Positions 19,327 through 28,655 of a stretch of 64,000 bases of DNA are shown piece after piece. The notes beneath the pieces are model-generated. The model saw only the letters and a list, made by a program, of their open reading frames with translations, was not told the DNA's origin and ran no database searches. Source of the DNA: Exilibacterium sp. GTDB lineage: Bacteria > Pseudomonadota > Gammaproteobacteria > Pseudomonadales > Cellvibrionaceae. Every line of letters starts with the position of its first letter. The first letter of the stretch is position 1. A program made the translations under genes and the position numbers. The stretch is taken from positions 1-64,000 of the forward strand of contig JANQMH010000083.1 of NCBI GenBank assembly GCA_028280195.1. Reading direction: 5' to 3'.

Positions 19327-20592
19327 ATGCTAGAGTTAACCAAAACAACTTCTCACGATACTAGTAGCCAAACGCAAAAAAATAGAAAAATAAACTTTAT
19401 CAATAGATATCAGTTAATCTTAACAAGAATTATATCTTTTGGGTTGCTAGTATTCGTCAATGGTTTTTTTTGCTTTCCTGAAATATCATGGGTTAAAACC
19501 TCGTTCTATCTACTAGTGTTGCTGCCTGGAATTGCCTTACTCCCATTACAACTAAAAAACTTTCCGCTCAAAAGTAGGCACCTAGTTCTGTTTATGTTAT
19601 TGCCTTTATATCTATGCTTAAGCCATTTCTGGGCTGATGCAGAAAATATAACACGCGATTTCTTTTTCTTTGCAAAACAAGTCATATTTATTTTCATGCT
19701 CATATTCTGTTTTTGGGTAGCAAGCAAAGAAAATAAAAAATTTATAGTAATACTTTTGCTTTCTTTAGTAGTAACCGGGAGTTTTTTCTCGTTTTTATCA
19801 ATAGTGCAGTACCTTTATCAATATCAAGGGCATTTGGCTGCACCTCTCATGGGATTCTCTCTTACCGATTCAAATAAAATGGCAGCTTTACATACGGTAC
19901 ACCTATCCCTCTGTATATACTTTTTAAAGTTTAATGCTTACCCATACAAGTCAACACGTAAAGCATGGCCACTTTTAGTCGCGATTGCACTTGATTTAGC
20001 CTTGATTACATTAACTCAAGCGAAAGCAATATGGTTCATAATTCCAGTTGTAACTATAGCCTTGCTGACACTCAGAACAACCATCTATAGAAAAATATCG
20101 ATATTTTCTTGCATAACAATCATAAGTATAGCCTACATTTTGAAATTCGATGCCATAGCAACCCTACAAAATCTGCATAGTTACATAATAAGAGTAGAGC
20201 TAATAAAACACGCGGCAGGTCAAATAAGAGACAACTATTTATTTGGTTTGGGCCTGACCTACAAACTTCCCATTCCGTTACCATCAGGTACATACAGCCA
20301 TCCCCACAATATGATTGTCGATTGCCTGAGGTTTGGGGGCGCTCTAGGAATAATCCTATTATTGGCACAAACCTTTTCAGTTATACAGCTGTCATTCCTG
20401 AACAGAAAAAACTATCTATCAATAGTTCTGGTACTATGGTACATTTCAGGGTTTACTTTATTATGCCTTTATGGTCAGCAGCCATTAACTCGCCCTGGAT
20501 ACATATGGTTTTTGTTATGGATACCGTCATCAATCCTTCTTTCTAATCATCTAATCAGAGAGTCTTCTATCAAAGTTAAGCGACAGTCCTAG
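19327..20592 (+). CDS. O-antigen ligase / polymerase family membrane protein (WaaL/Wzy type)
   Basis: 421 residues from the ATG at 19327; a TTG at 19264 would add 21 residues, and neither has a good ribosome site. About ten to twelve transmembrane helices. The C-terminal half holds a larger periplasmic loop with GLGLTYKLPIP and SHPHNMIVDCLRFGG, the H-x-x-x-x-x-x-x-G-like arrangement typical of the O-antigen ligase superfamily. Either joins O-antigen to lipid A-core or polymerises repeat units; sequence alone does not decide. It lies alone on the plus strand and converges on the methyltransferase gene. Strongly AT-rich coding. Confidence 0.75.
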   Translation: MLELTKTTSHDTSSQTQKNRKINFINRYQLILTRIISFGLLVFVNGFFCFPEISWVKTSFYLLVLLPGIALLPLQLKNFPLKSRHLVLFMLLPLYLCLSHFWADAENITRDFFFFAKQVIFIFMLIFCFWVASKENKKFIVILLLSLVVTGSFFSFLSIVQYLYQYQGHLAAPLMGFSLTDSNKMAALHTVHLSLCIYFLKFNAYPYKSTRKAWPLLVAIALDLALITLTQAKAIWFIIPVVTIALLTLRTTIYRKISIFSCITIISIAYILKFDAIATLQNLHSYIIRVELIKHAAGQIRDNYLFGLGLTYKLPIPLPSGTYSHPHNMIVDCLRFGGALGIILLLAQTFSVIQLSFLNRKNYLSIVLVLWYISGFTLLCLYGQQPLTRPGYIWFLLWIPSSILLSNHLIRESSIKVKRQS

Positions 20593-20687
20593 TACACTAT
20601 ACTGGATGCCACTATATATAGCCTCACCACGGCAAAGTCACCTCCGCTAACCCCGTGGTCCTGTTACCCTAGTGCCGACTTGATGAC

Positions 20688-21353
20688 TTAATTTTTCCTT
20701 ATGTAAGATGGTATGTGGGAAATAGATAGCTTTTCTATGCAGACATTTTCCCCTTTAAAGAATTCATCTACCGCTTTGGTCTCTCCAGCGACGGTACCAT
20801 AATCATCAAAAACAACAAGGCCTCCTCTTACAACTCTTTCATAAAGATTCTCTAGTATGAATACGGAAGGCCTATAAACATCAACATCTATATGCAAAAG
20901 TGAAATTTTTAGCTCTGGGTGTTGTAACAAATAATCGGGTATTGTTTCCATCACATCGCCTTTTATCAGTTCAAAATTCTCGATAGACTTATGTGTAAAA
21001 ACATTTTCTAAGTCCTCAACAGTAATACCAAAACCGCCGTCTTTTTCAAATTTTTCTATAAATTTTGCGTCGTCAGCTTCATCTTGTTTTGGAAATTCAC
21101 CAAACGCATCAAAACCAATAATCTTGCGTGAGTATGCACTTTCAAGTACTTCTCTAAATGTAGCAAACCTAATTAAGGATGCACCTTTATAGACACCGCA
21201 CTCAACTATATGGCCAGGTAATCCAACTATAGACTTATAAAGCTCATAATGAGCTAACATTTTCGATAGCCTTTTGTTATGACTCGTCAAATAGAAGCCA
21301 TTCTCATAGTCCCATTGTTTTTCTATATCAAATCCAAATAACTTTTTACTCAT
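20688..21353 (-). CDS. TylF/MycF-type SAM-dependent O-methyltransferase
   Basis: 221 residues from the ATG at 21353, chosen because GGAGGT sits 6 nt upstream; the frame extends to 21467. Seen: SAM-binding loop (PGHIVECGVYKGASLIRFA), acidic strand end (RKIIGFDAFGEFP), metal-binding HIDVDVYRPS and FDDYGTVAGE, typical of Mg-dependent macrocin-type sugar O-methyltransferases. It probably methylates a sugar of the surface glycan, possibly as a chain-terminating or decorating step. Upstream gene is the GT-B protein on the same strand, 190 nt away. Confidence 0.8.
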   Translation of the reverse strand: MSKKLFGFDIEKQWDYENGFYLTSHNKRLSKMLAHYELYKSIVGLPGHIVECGVYKGASLIRFATFREVLESAYSRKIIGFDAFGEFPKQDEADDAKFIEKFEKDGGFGITVEDLENVFTHKSIENFELIKGDVMETIPDYLLQHPELKISLLHIDVDVYRPSVFILENLYERVVRGGLVVFDDYGTVAGETKAVDEFFKGENVCIEKLSISHIPSYIRKN

Positions 21354-21543
21354 TTCTACCTCCACTTTATGTGAACTCCATCGTAAATGATCACTCAGCA
21401 AATAAAGGCTCTGTAGTTGCTTTCGAACAAAATAATTTACAAAATAGGGACGAAAGGTCAACATCATTTTCCTTCTGTCCGATTGAACATACAGATATCA
21501 TAACTTGCATTCTGTATTCAGCAGTTCCCGAAATCAAAACAAC

Positions 21544-22749
21544 TTATGGCGAATCCAAACTATCCAAAAGCGCATCTATATGGTTAATAACTTGATGAGT
21601 AGCATCCGAAATATCATATTTACTTACAAGATCCTTGGTTTTTCTTTCTAATCTTATTTTGGACAAAACACCAGGTAATTCAGAAATATTTTTTATCCCA
21701 GTAGAAAGATCTAGCTTCGAATACGGCATAGTGTGTGTAAATACAGACGAGTCTATAGTTACCATATCAGCTCCCATTAATACACCTTGGAAGCCAACGG
21801 TAGAGCATAGGGTTACAACCACATCCACATCCCGTAACGCAGCGTCCAATGGCTCAGTCTGAGGGCTATATTCAACATAGCTTGGATAGACTCTCGGAGT
21901 CTCGCTAGGGTGATTGCGGGCTCTAAGCACCCAGTCGCCCTTTTCTTTAAATATCTTTAATAACTGCTCTTCGACATCGAGATGAAGTGATGGGTCACCT
22001 TTTAATCCAAGTTCAGGCACATAAGATGGCTCAGATTGACTCGCCCAAAGTACTCGGTATAAACTCCTACCTTTAATTTTATCTACCGACGGCCGAGATG
22101 CCACCAGTGTATCGAAAGATGGATTACCAGTGACAAATACAGAATTGCTATCGCGACCGGCTTCAATCAAGAAAGATCTAACAGACTCATTCAAAACCAA
22201 TACCTTGTCAGCAAAATTGCTCTGCTTAAACCAAGGTAGGCATCTCACTGCAAACATATCGACTAAAGCTATGCAAGGAATCCCAAGTGCACGAGCTGCA
22301 AATCCCGCTGCTTTTTCTGCTCGCGGAGCGTTTGTAATTACTAATAGATTGGGTGAGAGCTTTTCAAGTATAATTTTTAATGAATGGAATGGATAAAATA
22401 CCTGCCTACCACTTTCATTATAAACCTTTCTGGCATTTTCCTCCCCTATAGTTTCAACCAAGTCTAAAAAGGAGCGTCCCATATAACAAATGGTTTCGGC
22501 CTTATCTACTATGTTATCTAAGCCATCAATAAGCAACAGCCCATATTCTCTTGCTGCCGCGTCCCTATCAAAAAAGTCCTTAAATCTTAAACATGGTATG
22601 TTCGCCACATTCAGCTCATTAGCTGCTGTTGTAAGACCCAACACAAGCACTTGGTATCTATTACTGTCAATCAGCCCCCTAATAACAGGGATGAGCATCC
22701 TTACGTGACCACCACCGTAGCAAACAAAAAATATTTTGGGTTTATTCAC
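21544..22749 (-). CDS. GT-B fold glycosyltransferase-like protein (surface polysaccharide)
   Basis: 401 residues from a GTG. N-terminal glycine-rich start (IFFVCYGGGHVRMLIPVIRG) and C-terminal nucleotide-sugar-like domain (VLRARNHPSETPRVYPS, then STVGFQGVLMGADMVTIDSS) indicate a GT-B fold related to UDP-GlcNAc 2-epimerases, MurG-like transferases and polyol-phosphate transferases. The CSTVGFQGVLMG string matches the S-x-x-x-E-A region but lacks the usual Glu. It could be a transferase or, less likely, a nucleotide-sugar epimerase feeding the NeuB-type enzyme. Next to the Wzy-like gene (26 nt). Confidence 0.6.
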   Translation of the reverse strand: MNKPKIFFVCYGGGHVRMLIPVIRGLIDSNRYQVLVLGLTTAANELNVANIPCLRFKDFFDRDAAAREYGLLLIDGLDNIVDKAETICYMGRSFLDLVETIGEENARKVYNESGRQVFYPFHSLKIILEKLSPNLLVITNAPRAEKAAGFAARALGIPCIALVDMFAVRCLPWFKQSNFADKVLVLNESVRSFLIEAGRDSNSVFVTGNPSFDTLVASRPSVDKIKGRSLYRVLWASQSEPSYVPELGLKGDPSLHLDVEEQLLKIFKEKGDWVLRARNHPSETPRVYPSYVEYSPQTEPLDAALRDVDVVVTLCSTVGFQGVLMGADMVTIDSSVFTHTMPYSKLDLSTGIKNISELPGVLSKIRLERKTKDLVSKYDISDATHQVINHIDALLDSLDSP

Positions 22750-22775
22750 AGTTGCTACCTACTCCCTTAAACACA

Positions 22776-23972
22776 TTATGGCTTTGTCAAAGCGAATCTT
22801 TTATTGAATGGAACGACATCAAATCGCTCAATTGTTGACAGCCGGGCCCAAGCCAAAGCATTGTAATAGACGATGAGGAAAATACTGACATAATTAAAGA
22901 AAAATTCCGAGTACTGGCTGACAAAAATGGCGCATAATATACCAATAGCTGATTTAGAATGATCAGATTTCTCTGCGTGCAGTACTATTGAAATTTGGTG
23001 GATCATTAACAGTAGCATTGATACCAGTCCAGCCTCCGCCAAGTATCCCCAATAAAAGTTATTCGGCCCTTGAACCCACGAAATCTCATGCAATATATCG
23101 GACATCCGGCCCTCTACCCCTCCAAGGCCAACGCCAAAAAAAGCATCTGATAACCATACTCTATAAACACCAGACCAAACCACATCTCGAAAGTTTAAAT
23201 CAATAAACGCTGATATTTGGCTGTATCCATAACTTAAAACTGACATCAAAAAAAGTAAAAATATAAAGGAGATTTTTGAAAAAATAACTCCCAGCTTAGA
23301 TACTGTATAAAAACAAAGTAACAGTATAACTAATGCCAGTGCCATACGAGAGCCAGAGTATATTACTCCTAGACCACAACAACAGATTAGGACTAGAAAC
23401 ATAATTCTACTTATTAAGTACTGCTTTCTTATCCCAATAACTAAAAATATAGCAAACGCCGACATAACCCCAAGGATATTTGGATTGGAGTACAGTGAAG
23501 CCACTTGCCCCTTTGACTCAAAGTATGGTGTATCTCTAAAAATATATAGGGTTTTAAACAGTTCATATAGATAAAATTGACAAAAAGCTAAGAAACCAGC
23601 GGCAGACAAAAAGTAAGCTAAGAACTTCAAATGAATATATAGAAAAACACTACCGAATTGAGTAATAGCTGATATCAATACGAAGTAGTAAAATATATAT
23701 ACAACATAATTCATCCAGAACAGAATCGTCTTCATCTCACGAAAAGAGCCGATTGCAGTTGATACTATCAGCAACACTAACAGCCAGTCATACTTATTGA
23801 TGAAAAGGGATTTTTTTGGCAAGCAAAAGAAAACTGCAACTAAAAAACACAGAGGCAAAATTCGAGTTAAGATTCCAGTGCCAAAGGCCTCGATTGGAAT
23901 ATATACAAGCGAGAAGAACGATAAGCATGCAAAAAAGAATGAACTAATCTGAACCCTGTCAAAAACCAGCAT
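22776..23972 (-). CDS. Wzy-like O-antigen polymerase (or ligase)
   Basis: 398 residues with about eleven transmembrane helices. Characteristic pieces: YSNPNILGVMSAFAIFLVIG, YSGSRMALALVILL, and the periplasmic loop with VYRVWLSDAFFGVGLGGVEG, WVQGPNNFYWGYLAEAGLVS. These are the hallmarks of the O-antigen polymerase/ligase superfamily. Placement between the flippase and a GT-B protein supports the Wzy polymerase role, leaving the 19.3-20.6 kb protein as ligase or second polymerase. Confidence 0.75.
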   Translation of the reverse strand: MLVFDRVQISSFFFACLSFFSLVYIPIEAFGTGILTRILPLCFLVAVFFCLPKKSLFINKYDWLLVLLIVSTAIGSFREMKTILFWMNYVVYIFYYFVLISAITQFGSVFLYIHLKFLAYFLSAAGFLAFCQFYLYELFKTLYIFRDTPYFESKGQVASLYSNPNILGVMSAFAIFLVIGIRKQYLISRIMFLVLICCCGLGVIYSGSRMALALVILLLCFYTVSKLGVIFSKISFIFLLFLMSVLSYGYSQISAFIDLNFRDVVWSGVYRVWLSDAFFGVGLGGVEGRMSDILHEISWVQGPNNFYWGYLAEAGLVSMLLLMIHQISIVLHAEKSDHSKSAIGILCAIFVSQYSEFFFNYVSIFLIVYYNALAWARLSTIERFDVVPFNKRFALTKP

Positions 23973-23993
23973 ACTTAAGGCTCTATTAAAAGC

Positions 23994-25178
23994 CTAAGAC
24001 CGTGGTCTAGAATCAGGGTTAAAAATTACCATCAACATGCCAGCCCCCAAAATCAATGCACCGTAAAGTAGTATACACTTCGATAGAATATCATCTAAAG
24101 ACACGCATTCAGCTCTATCAAAGTAAAAAGAAAAAAGCATAATAACCACGGCTGTATATATAAATATGAAGATAGCTTTATTTAAATTAATCAGTGAAAG
24201 CAATAAAACATAACAAGTAGAAGTTAAAACAAAATACGCTAAAAATATAGAAAAATACAAATACCAAGTGGAACCAACTTGATATGAAGCCATAAAAGCT
24301 AAGATCGCAATTGAAGCCACAATAGATGTGAAAGCAATACGATTTATTAGCCCTCCTGACCTAATAGCCATCATCACTAGTGGTATTACTGCTAAAGCAA
24401 TTACGGCATCAACAATTTTAAAACCTATCCCTAGAGAACTGTAAGTTCCATCTTCACAACCTGCAACGCTTGATCTTATATAATAAGATACAACTAGTAA
24501 TAATCCCAGTGCCCCCCCTGATAACAACATATCTCTATAAAACGAGACTTTAAATACTAAGAGGCCTTTTTCTTTTTTTAGAGTAGTTTTTTTATATACA
24601 AATAGAATCCTACACAAGGCTGCTAATATCACGGTCTTCCCTGCGATTATCATTGACATCTCATCACTTAAGTACAACAGTAAACATCCAACAACAAGCA
24701 CTGTGCTGTATATAATATTAGCAACGGGAATAAGATATAGCTTTTTGTCTCGATAGAAAACAGTGTACATTGGTGCTACTGATAACCCGAATACTAGCGA
24801 AAACAAAACCAATGTATAACTGAGGTGAATGTCCGCAGATCTGGCCAGTATAGGAAAAAAAAAATTTCCTATCATATTATTCGATAAAACTTCGAATAAG
24901 ATAATTGATACAGCAAAAGCAGCATAGAAAAGTACCCCTGAGAGCACAACTGCCTCATTAGTTGTGGATGATTCTATATATTTTCGTAAGTAAACTGCTA
25001 CTCCACCACCCGCTGCAACAGACATTACTAAATCACCAAAAGAAAATAGAAAGAATACTTTGTCTGCCTGAGCGCTCAAACCGAAGACAGAGATTACCAG
25101 GACGTCCCTAAAAAGGCCTAAACAACGCGATACAATTATTGCTATTTGATAAAATCCCAGCTCTTTGGAAAAAAGCAC
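23994..25178 (-). CDS. Polysaccharide flippase, MurJ/MviN-like (Wzx role)
   Basis: 394 residues from a GTG that overlaps the asnB stop by one base (TAGTG). About twelve to fourteen transmembrane helices. The start SRCLGLFRDVLVISVFGLSA followed by QADKVFFLFSF matches the MurJ/MviN signature (R-x-L-G-x-x-R-D ... A-D-x-F), not classic Wzx. In a polysaccharide locus it most likely flips the undecaprenyl-linked repeat unit. It is shorter than true MurJ (about 510), so it lacks the last helices. Translationally coupled to asnB. Confidence 0.75.
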   Translation of the reverse strand: MLFSKELGFYQIAIIVSRCLGLFRDVLVISVFGLSAQADKVFFLFSFGDLVMSVAAGGGVAVYLRKYIESSTTNEAVVLSGVLFYAAFAVSIILFEVLSNNMIGNFFFPILARSADIHLSYTLVLFSLVFGLSVAPMYTVFYRDKKLYLIPVANIIYSTVLVVGCLLLYLSDEMSMIIAGKTVILAALCRILFVYKKTTLKKEKGLLVFKVSFYRDMLLSGGALGLLLVVSYYIRSSVAGCEDGTYSSLGIGFKIVDAVIALAVIPLVMMAIRSGGLINRIAFTSIVASIAILAFMASYQVGSTWYLYFSIFLAYFVLTSTCYVLLLSLINLNKAIFIFIYTAVVIMLFSFYFDRAECVSLDDILSKCILLYGALILGAGMLMVIFNPDSRPRS

Positions 25179-26944
25179 TAGAAAAATTCCTTCAGCCAGT
25201 ATTCTAGTGATATGAGTGAACGTATCTCCCTGGTATTGTTTCTTTTTTGGGATAGATGATCATTAACCAGTAACTCAATTACTTCCTTGTTAAAATACTC
25301 TAGAACACGACTTTCAGATGATAGCAATATTTCCCGACAAAAGCTGCGTAAACTCGTTTTGAACCACTCGCCTATAGGAACAGTAAACATCTGCTTTTTA
25401 CGATATGCTAACGATTGACCGATTAGTGGAGTAACAGCTTTTTTAAAAAGATATTTCTTATCTCCGTTTTTTAGTTTGAATTCTCCCGGTGTCCTAAAGG
25501 CAAACTCCATCATCCTATAGTCCAGAAATGGGGCCCGAGTTTCCAGCGAGTGTGACATAGCCATACGATCTGGCTTAACGAGATTATTGCCCGCAAGCAA
25601 ATACTGCATATCAATCAATAGAGCTTTGTTAATATTGTCGTAATGTTCTGTTTCCATTATATATTCCTGGATTTCCTTATCCACTCTTTGGAAGTCAACT
25701 CTATCTTTGTAACAAGCCTTCCAAATACTATCTAGAGTTTTCAGGCCAAAAAGCCTTAAAGTTGAACTGTATTTTTCATAAAACTTCAATGAACAACCAA
25801 TGGCTTTAGTTTCACCTTCAAAGAAAACAGCATACTTTTCATATCCCGCAAAAAGCTCATCTGCCCCATCACCCGTAAGTACCATCTTAACATCTCTGGC
25901 TGCCAGCTCAGAAACTCGCCTCATTGGCATAAACGACACATCGCCGTGAGGCTGGTCACAGAAATATATATACTTCGGCCATTCACCTATAATATTATAA
26001 TCTACTGTCTCGTTCGTATGTTCAGTTGAAAAAAGCCGAGCAGCTTCCTGAGCGTATCGACTTTCATCAAACCGAGGATCCGGAAAACCTATAGAATAAG
26101 TACGTACAGGCTTATCCATAATTCTGGACATAGTCCCAACAACGCTCGACGAGTCAACACCCCCAGATAAAAATGCTCCAAATGGAACGTCGGAAACCAA
26201 CCGTAGTCGTGTAGCATCATGCAATAAAGAGTTAAACTCTTCTATCCATTCTTTTTCAGTAATTGATGAATCAACTTTTTGATTACGTAAATCCCACCAT
26301 CGCCAAGTTTTAGGAGACGCCCCCAATTCCATTACAGTTCCCGGCATAACATGAAATACGCCCAAAAAACCAGTTAACGGTGCCGGAATATAGTTAAGAG
26401 TTAAAAAATCATTTAAAGCCTGCACATTAACTCTCTTCTCTATATAAGGCAGCAGTGCCTTAATTTCTGAGGCAAATAAGAACAGATCGTTATCTTGATA
26501 ATAGTAGAGCGGTTTTTCACCTATTCTGTCCCGAATCAGGTAAAACTTATTTGACCTTTCATCGCATATCGCAATGGCAAACATTCCATTTAGCTTGGGA
26601 ACAAAGTCAATTCCCCACTCCAGATAGGCTTTTAATATAATCTCCGTATCATTATCTGTAAAAAATGAGTGATTGAGTTTTTCGAGTTCTTGCCTAAGCT
26701 CCCTAAAATTAAATATTTCACCATTTTGAACAACCGATACTTTTCCATCATCGGAATTAAAAGGCTGCTCACCATTCCCCGGATCTAGAATGGCTAGTCT
26801 GACATTTCCCAACCCCACTCTTTCATTACAGTGAAACCCATTTCCATCTGGGCCTCTATGCTGCAGGAGTACAGACATCTCCTCCATGGCTGAATATCTA
26901 TTAGTGAAAGAGCTGAGATTATAATAACCAAATATTCCACACAT
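25178..26944 (-). CDS. asnB: Asparagine synthetase-type glutamine amidotransferase
   Basis: 588 residues. N-terminal class II glutaminase with catalytic Cys2 (MCGIFGYYNLSS), then RGPDGNG and VQNGEIFN. C-terminal ATP-pyrophosphatase synthetase domain with the SGGVDSSSV P-loop (near 259) and LTGDGADELFAGYEKY. Family members either make Asn or, in surface-polysaccharide loci, amidate carboxyl groups of uronic acids. Context and the two UDP-uronate-forming dehydrogenases in the window favour sugar amidation (inference). Overlaps the flippase by one base. Confidence 0.85.
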   Translation of the reverse strand: MCGIFGYYNLSSFTNRYSAMEEMSVLLQHRGPDGNGFHCNERVGLGNVRLAILDPGNGEQPFNSDDGKVSVVQNGEIFNFRELRQELEKLNHSFFTDNDTEIILKAYLEWGIDFVPKLNGMFAIAICDERSNKFYLIRDRIGEKPLYYYQDNDLFLFASEIKALLPYIEKRVNVQALNDFLTLNYIPAPLTGFLGVFHVMPGTVMELGASPKTWRWWDLRNQKVDSSITEKEWIEEFNSLLHDATRLRLVSDVPFGAFLSGGVDSSSVVGTMSRIMDKPVRTYSIGFPDPRFDESRYAQEAARLFSTEHTNETVDYNIIGEWPKYIYFCDQPHGDVSFMPMRRVSELAARDVKMVLTGDGADELFAGYEKYAVFFEGETKAIGCSLKFYEKYSSTLRLFGLKTLDSIWKACYKDRVDFQRVDKEIQEYIMETEHYDNINKALLIDMQYLLAGNNLVKPDRMAMSHSLETRAPFLDYRMMEFAFRTPGEFKLKNGDKKYLFKKAVTPLIGQSLAYRKKQMFTVPIGEWFKTSLRSFCREILLSSESRVLEYFNKEVIELLVNDHLSQKRNNTREIRSLISLEYWLKEFF

Positions 26945-27034
26945 AAATAATTAGTCAACAGAGAGCTAAATCACAATTAATACCCATGATTTAGATTTAT
27001 AATCACCTATTAACATAAAAAATAGGCTCTCAAA

Positions 27035-27652
27035 TTAAAAGCTACCTTGAAGAACTGAGTGTCTGACAGTTCTTAGCAGGATATTCAAATCCAGACATAG
27101 ATTCGATTTCTTAACATAGTATAAATCAAGAGATATTCTTGTATGGGCACTGTACCCGCCTCTACCTTTATATATCTGTGCAAGGCCTGTAATACCCGGT
27201 CTTACTCTATGCCTTCTTTCCCATTGCTTAACAGAATAATCCACCTTTTGTACCGGCACATCTGGTCGAGGTCCCACAAGGCTCATATCACCAACAAAAA
27301 CATTTAATAGCTGAGGGAGTTCATCTAAGTAAAACTTTCGAAGCACTTTTCCAATAGGGGTAATTCTACTATCACCTTTTATTGTGGTGATAAAGGCCTT
27401 TCTTAAGTTTTTAAGTTTTTCAATATCTACACCTTTTAAGTCCACCTCTCCCTGTGAAGCAGTGTCATTAGCGTGCATACTCCTAAACTTATACATAGTA
27501 AAAACTTTACATCCCCTGCCGACTCTTTTCTGTATGAAAAAAACTTTACCGGGCGAGGAAATTTTTACGGCTAAGGAAATTAATAACATCGGAATCGAGA
27601 ACAGACACAACAAAATACTAGAGATAACAATATCAAATAATCTTTTAGCCAT
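27035..27652 (-). CDS. Initiating sugar-phosphate transferase (bacterial sugar transferase, PglC/WcaJ-type)
   Basis: 205 residues: N-terminal membrane helix (RLFDIVISSILLCLFSIPML) then the monotopic catalytic domain with MYKFRSMH, LRKFYLDELPQLLNVFVGDM, SLVGPRP and RPGITGLAQ. It transfers a sugar-1-phosphate, often a 6-deoxy-amino sugar or hexose, to undecaprenyl phosphate to start the repeat unit. It is the short form without the extra N-terminal helices of WbaP/WcaJ, as in PglC and WbpL-like partners. Probably uses the product of the WbpM-type dehydratase after further steps (inference). Confidence 0.9.
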   Translation of the reverse strand: MAKRLFDIVISSILLCLFSIPMLLISLAVKISSPGKVFFIQKRVGRGCKVFTMYKFRSMHANDTASQGEVDLKGVDIEKLKNLRKAFITTIKGDSRITPIGKVLRKFYLDELPQLLNVFVGDMSLVGPRPDVPVQKVDYSVKQWERRHRVRPGITGLAQIYKGRGGYSAHTRISLDLYYVKKSNLCLDLNILLRTVRHSVLQGSF

Positions 27653-27860
27653 TATTGGTTTTCTCCGTCCCTATTGAAAAAACTCTGTAACAAGAACATC
27701 ACCAAATGCACAAATAACAACCGAGCCATATATCTTCAACCAACCCGCAAATACATTCTTAGTTTGCATAAATATGAAACTATTTCGATCATCACTGCAG
27801 ATAATATTATTAATAAAACCAATTCATCATGTTTACAGTCTGCAATACTATAGAGTAAAG

Positions 27861-28655
27861 CTATTGAGTTTTACTTATATTTCGCACCAAGGTATTGAAC
27901 AACTTTTGATTCGCATTCAAATCACTAGTAGCACTATTTTCATAAACAGCTTTAATCCTCATAACCTCTCGCGTTATATCACATGAAAAAACCTCCTCTT
28001 TAAAAGATCGCGACAAAATAGTTCTACAGCACCCTAACCGGTAGTACTCCTTGAGTATTACTTCGGCAGGTAATATGCCACTACCGACTCGACCAACACC
28101 CCCAACACCAAATCTGATGCCTTTTTGTTTAAAAGAGCAAACCGCTTTCTTAAAATCGGTATCCAACATGGCTTCAAACATAAATGACAGGCCTTTGGCT
28201 AAATGCAAATCGTTTAAACCAATATGATAACCTTCTACATGATTACACAATGCCCAATCGGACAAACGGCGAAAATCTGAGAGAGCACTTGGAGTTTCAA
28301 CTAGTGGATATGATGCAACCCTACCTTTTACAATTTCTGCGAATTCTGCTAGGTCTTCAACGCTACTGAACATAGGCAACATGATAATATCAGCACCTCG
28401 ATCAATAACTTCCTCAACCTCATCTAGACTTGACGAATGCAAAGGATTTATTCTAACAAGTAACTTCGAGCGAGTTAACTTAGCTTTTACGCTGTTTATA
28501 TCACTATAGCTATGGCGACTAATTACAGTATCCAAATGCCCCTGACGACGTAATTTTCCCTTAGTTTCTAAATCGATAAAAATTATGTCAACTCCCGCAG
28601 CCTCCCACATACATGCAGATTCTGGATTGTTATCAATAAGCATTAACTCAAACAC
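27861..28655 (-). CDS. HpcH/HpaI-family aldolase
   Basis: 264 residues from a GTG with AAGGAA 9 nt upstream; an ATG at 28643 is an alternative start. TIM-barrel of the HpcH/HpaI (2-keto-3-deoxy acid) aldolase family: DIIFIDLETKGK, LVRINPLHSSSLDEVEEVID, GADIIMLPMFSS, ASYPLVETPSAL and a C-terminal GVGGVGRVGSG. Members reversibly cleave 2-keto-3-deoxy acids to pyruvate and an aldehyde with a divalent metal. Overlapping the NeuB-fusion gene by 8 nt, it must act in the same pathway, perhaps making or removing a keto-acid sugar; the precise reaction is unknown. Confidence 0.75.
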   Translation of the reverse strand: MFELMLIDNNPESACMWEAAGVDIIFIDLETKGKLRRQGHLDTVISRHSYSDINSVKAKLTRSKLLVRINPLHSSSLDEVEEVIDRGADIIMLPMFSSVEDLAEFAEIVKGRVASYPLVETPSALSDFRRLSDWALCNHVEGYHIGLNDLHLAKGLSFMFEAMLDTDFKKAVCSFKQKGIRFGVGGVGRVGSGILPAEVILKEYYRLGCCRTILSRSFKEEVFSCDITREVMRIKAVYENSATSDLNANQKLFNTLVRNISKTQ

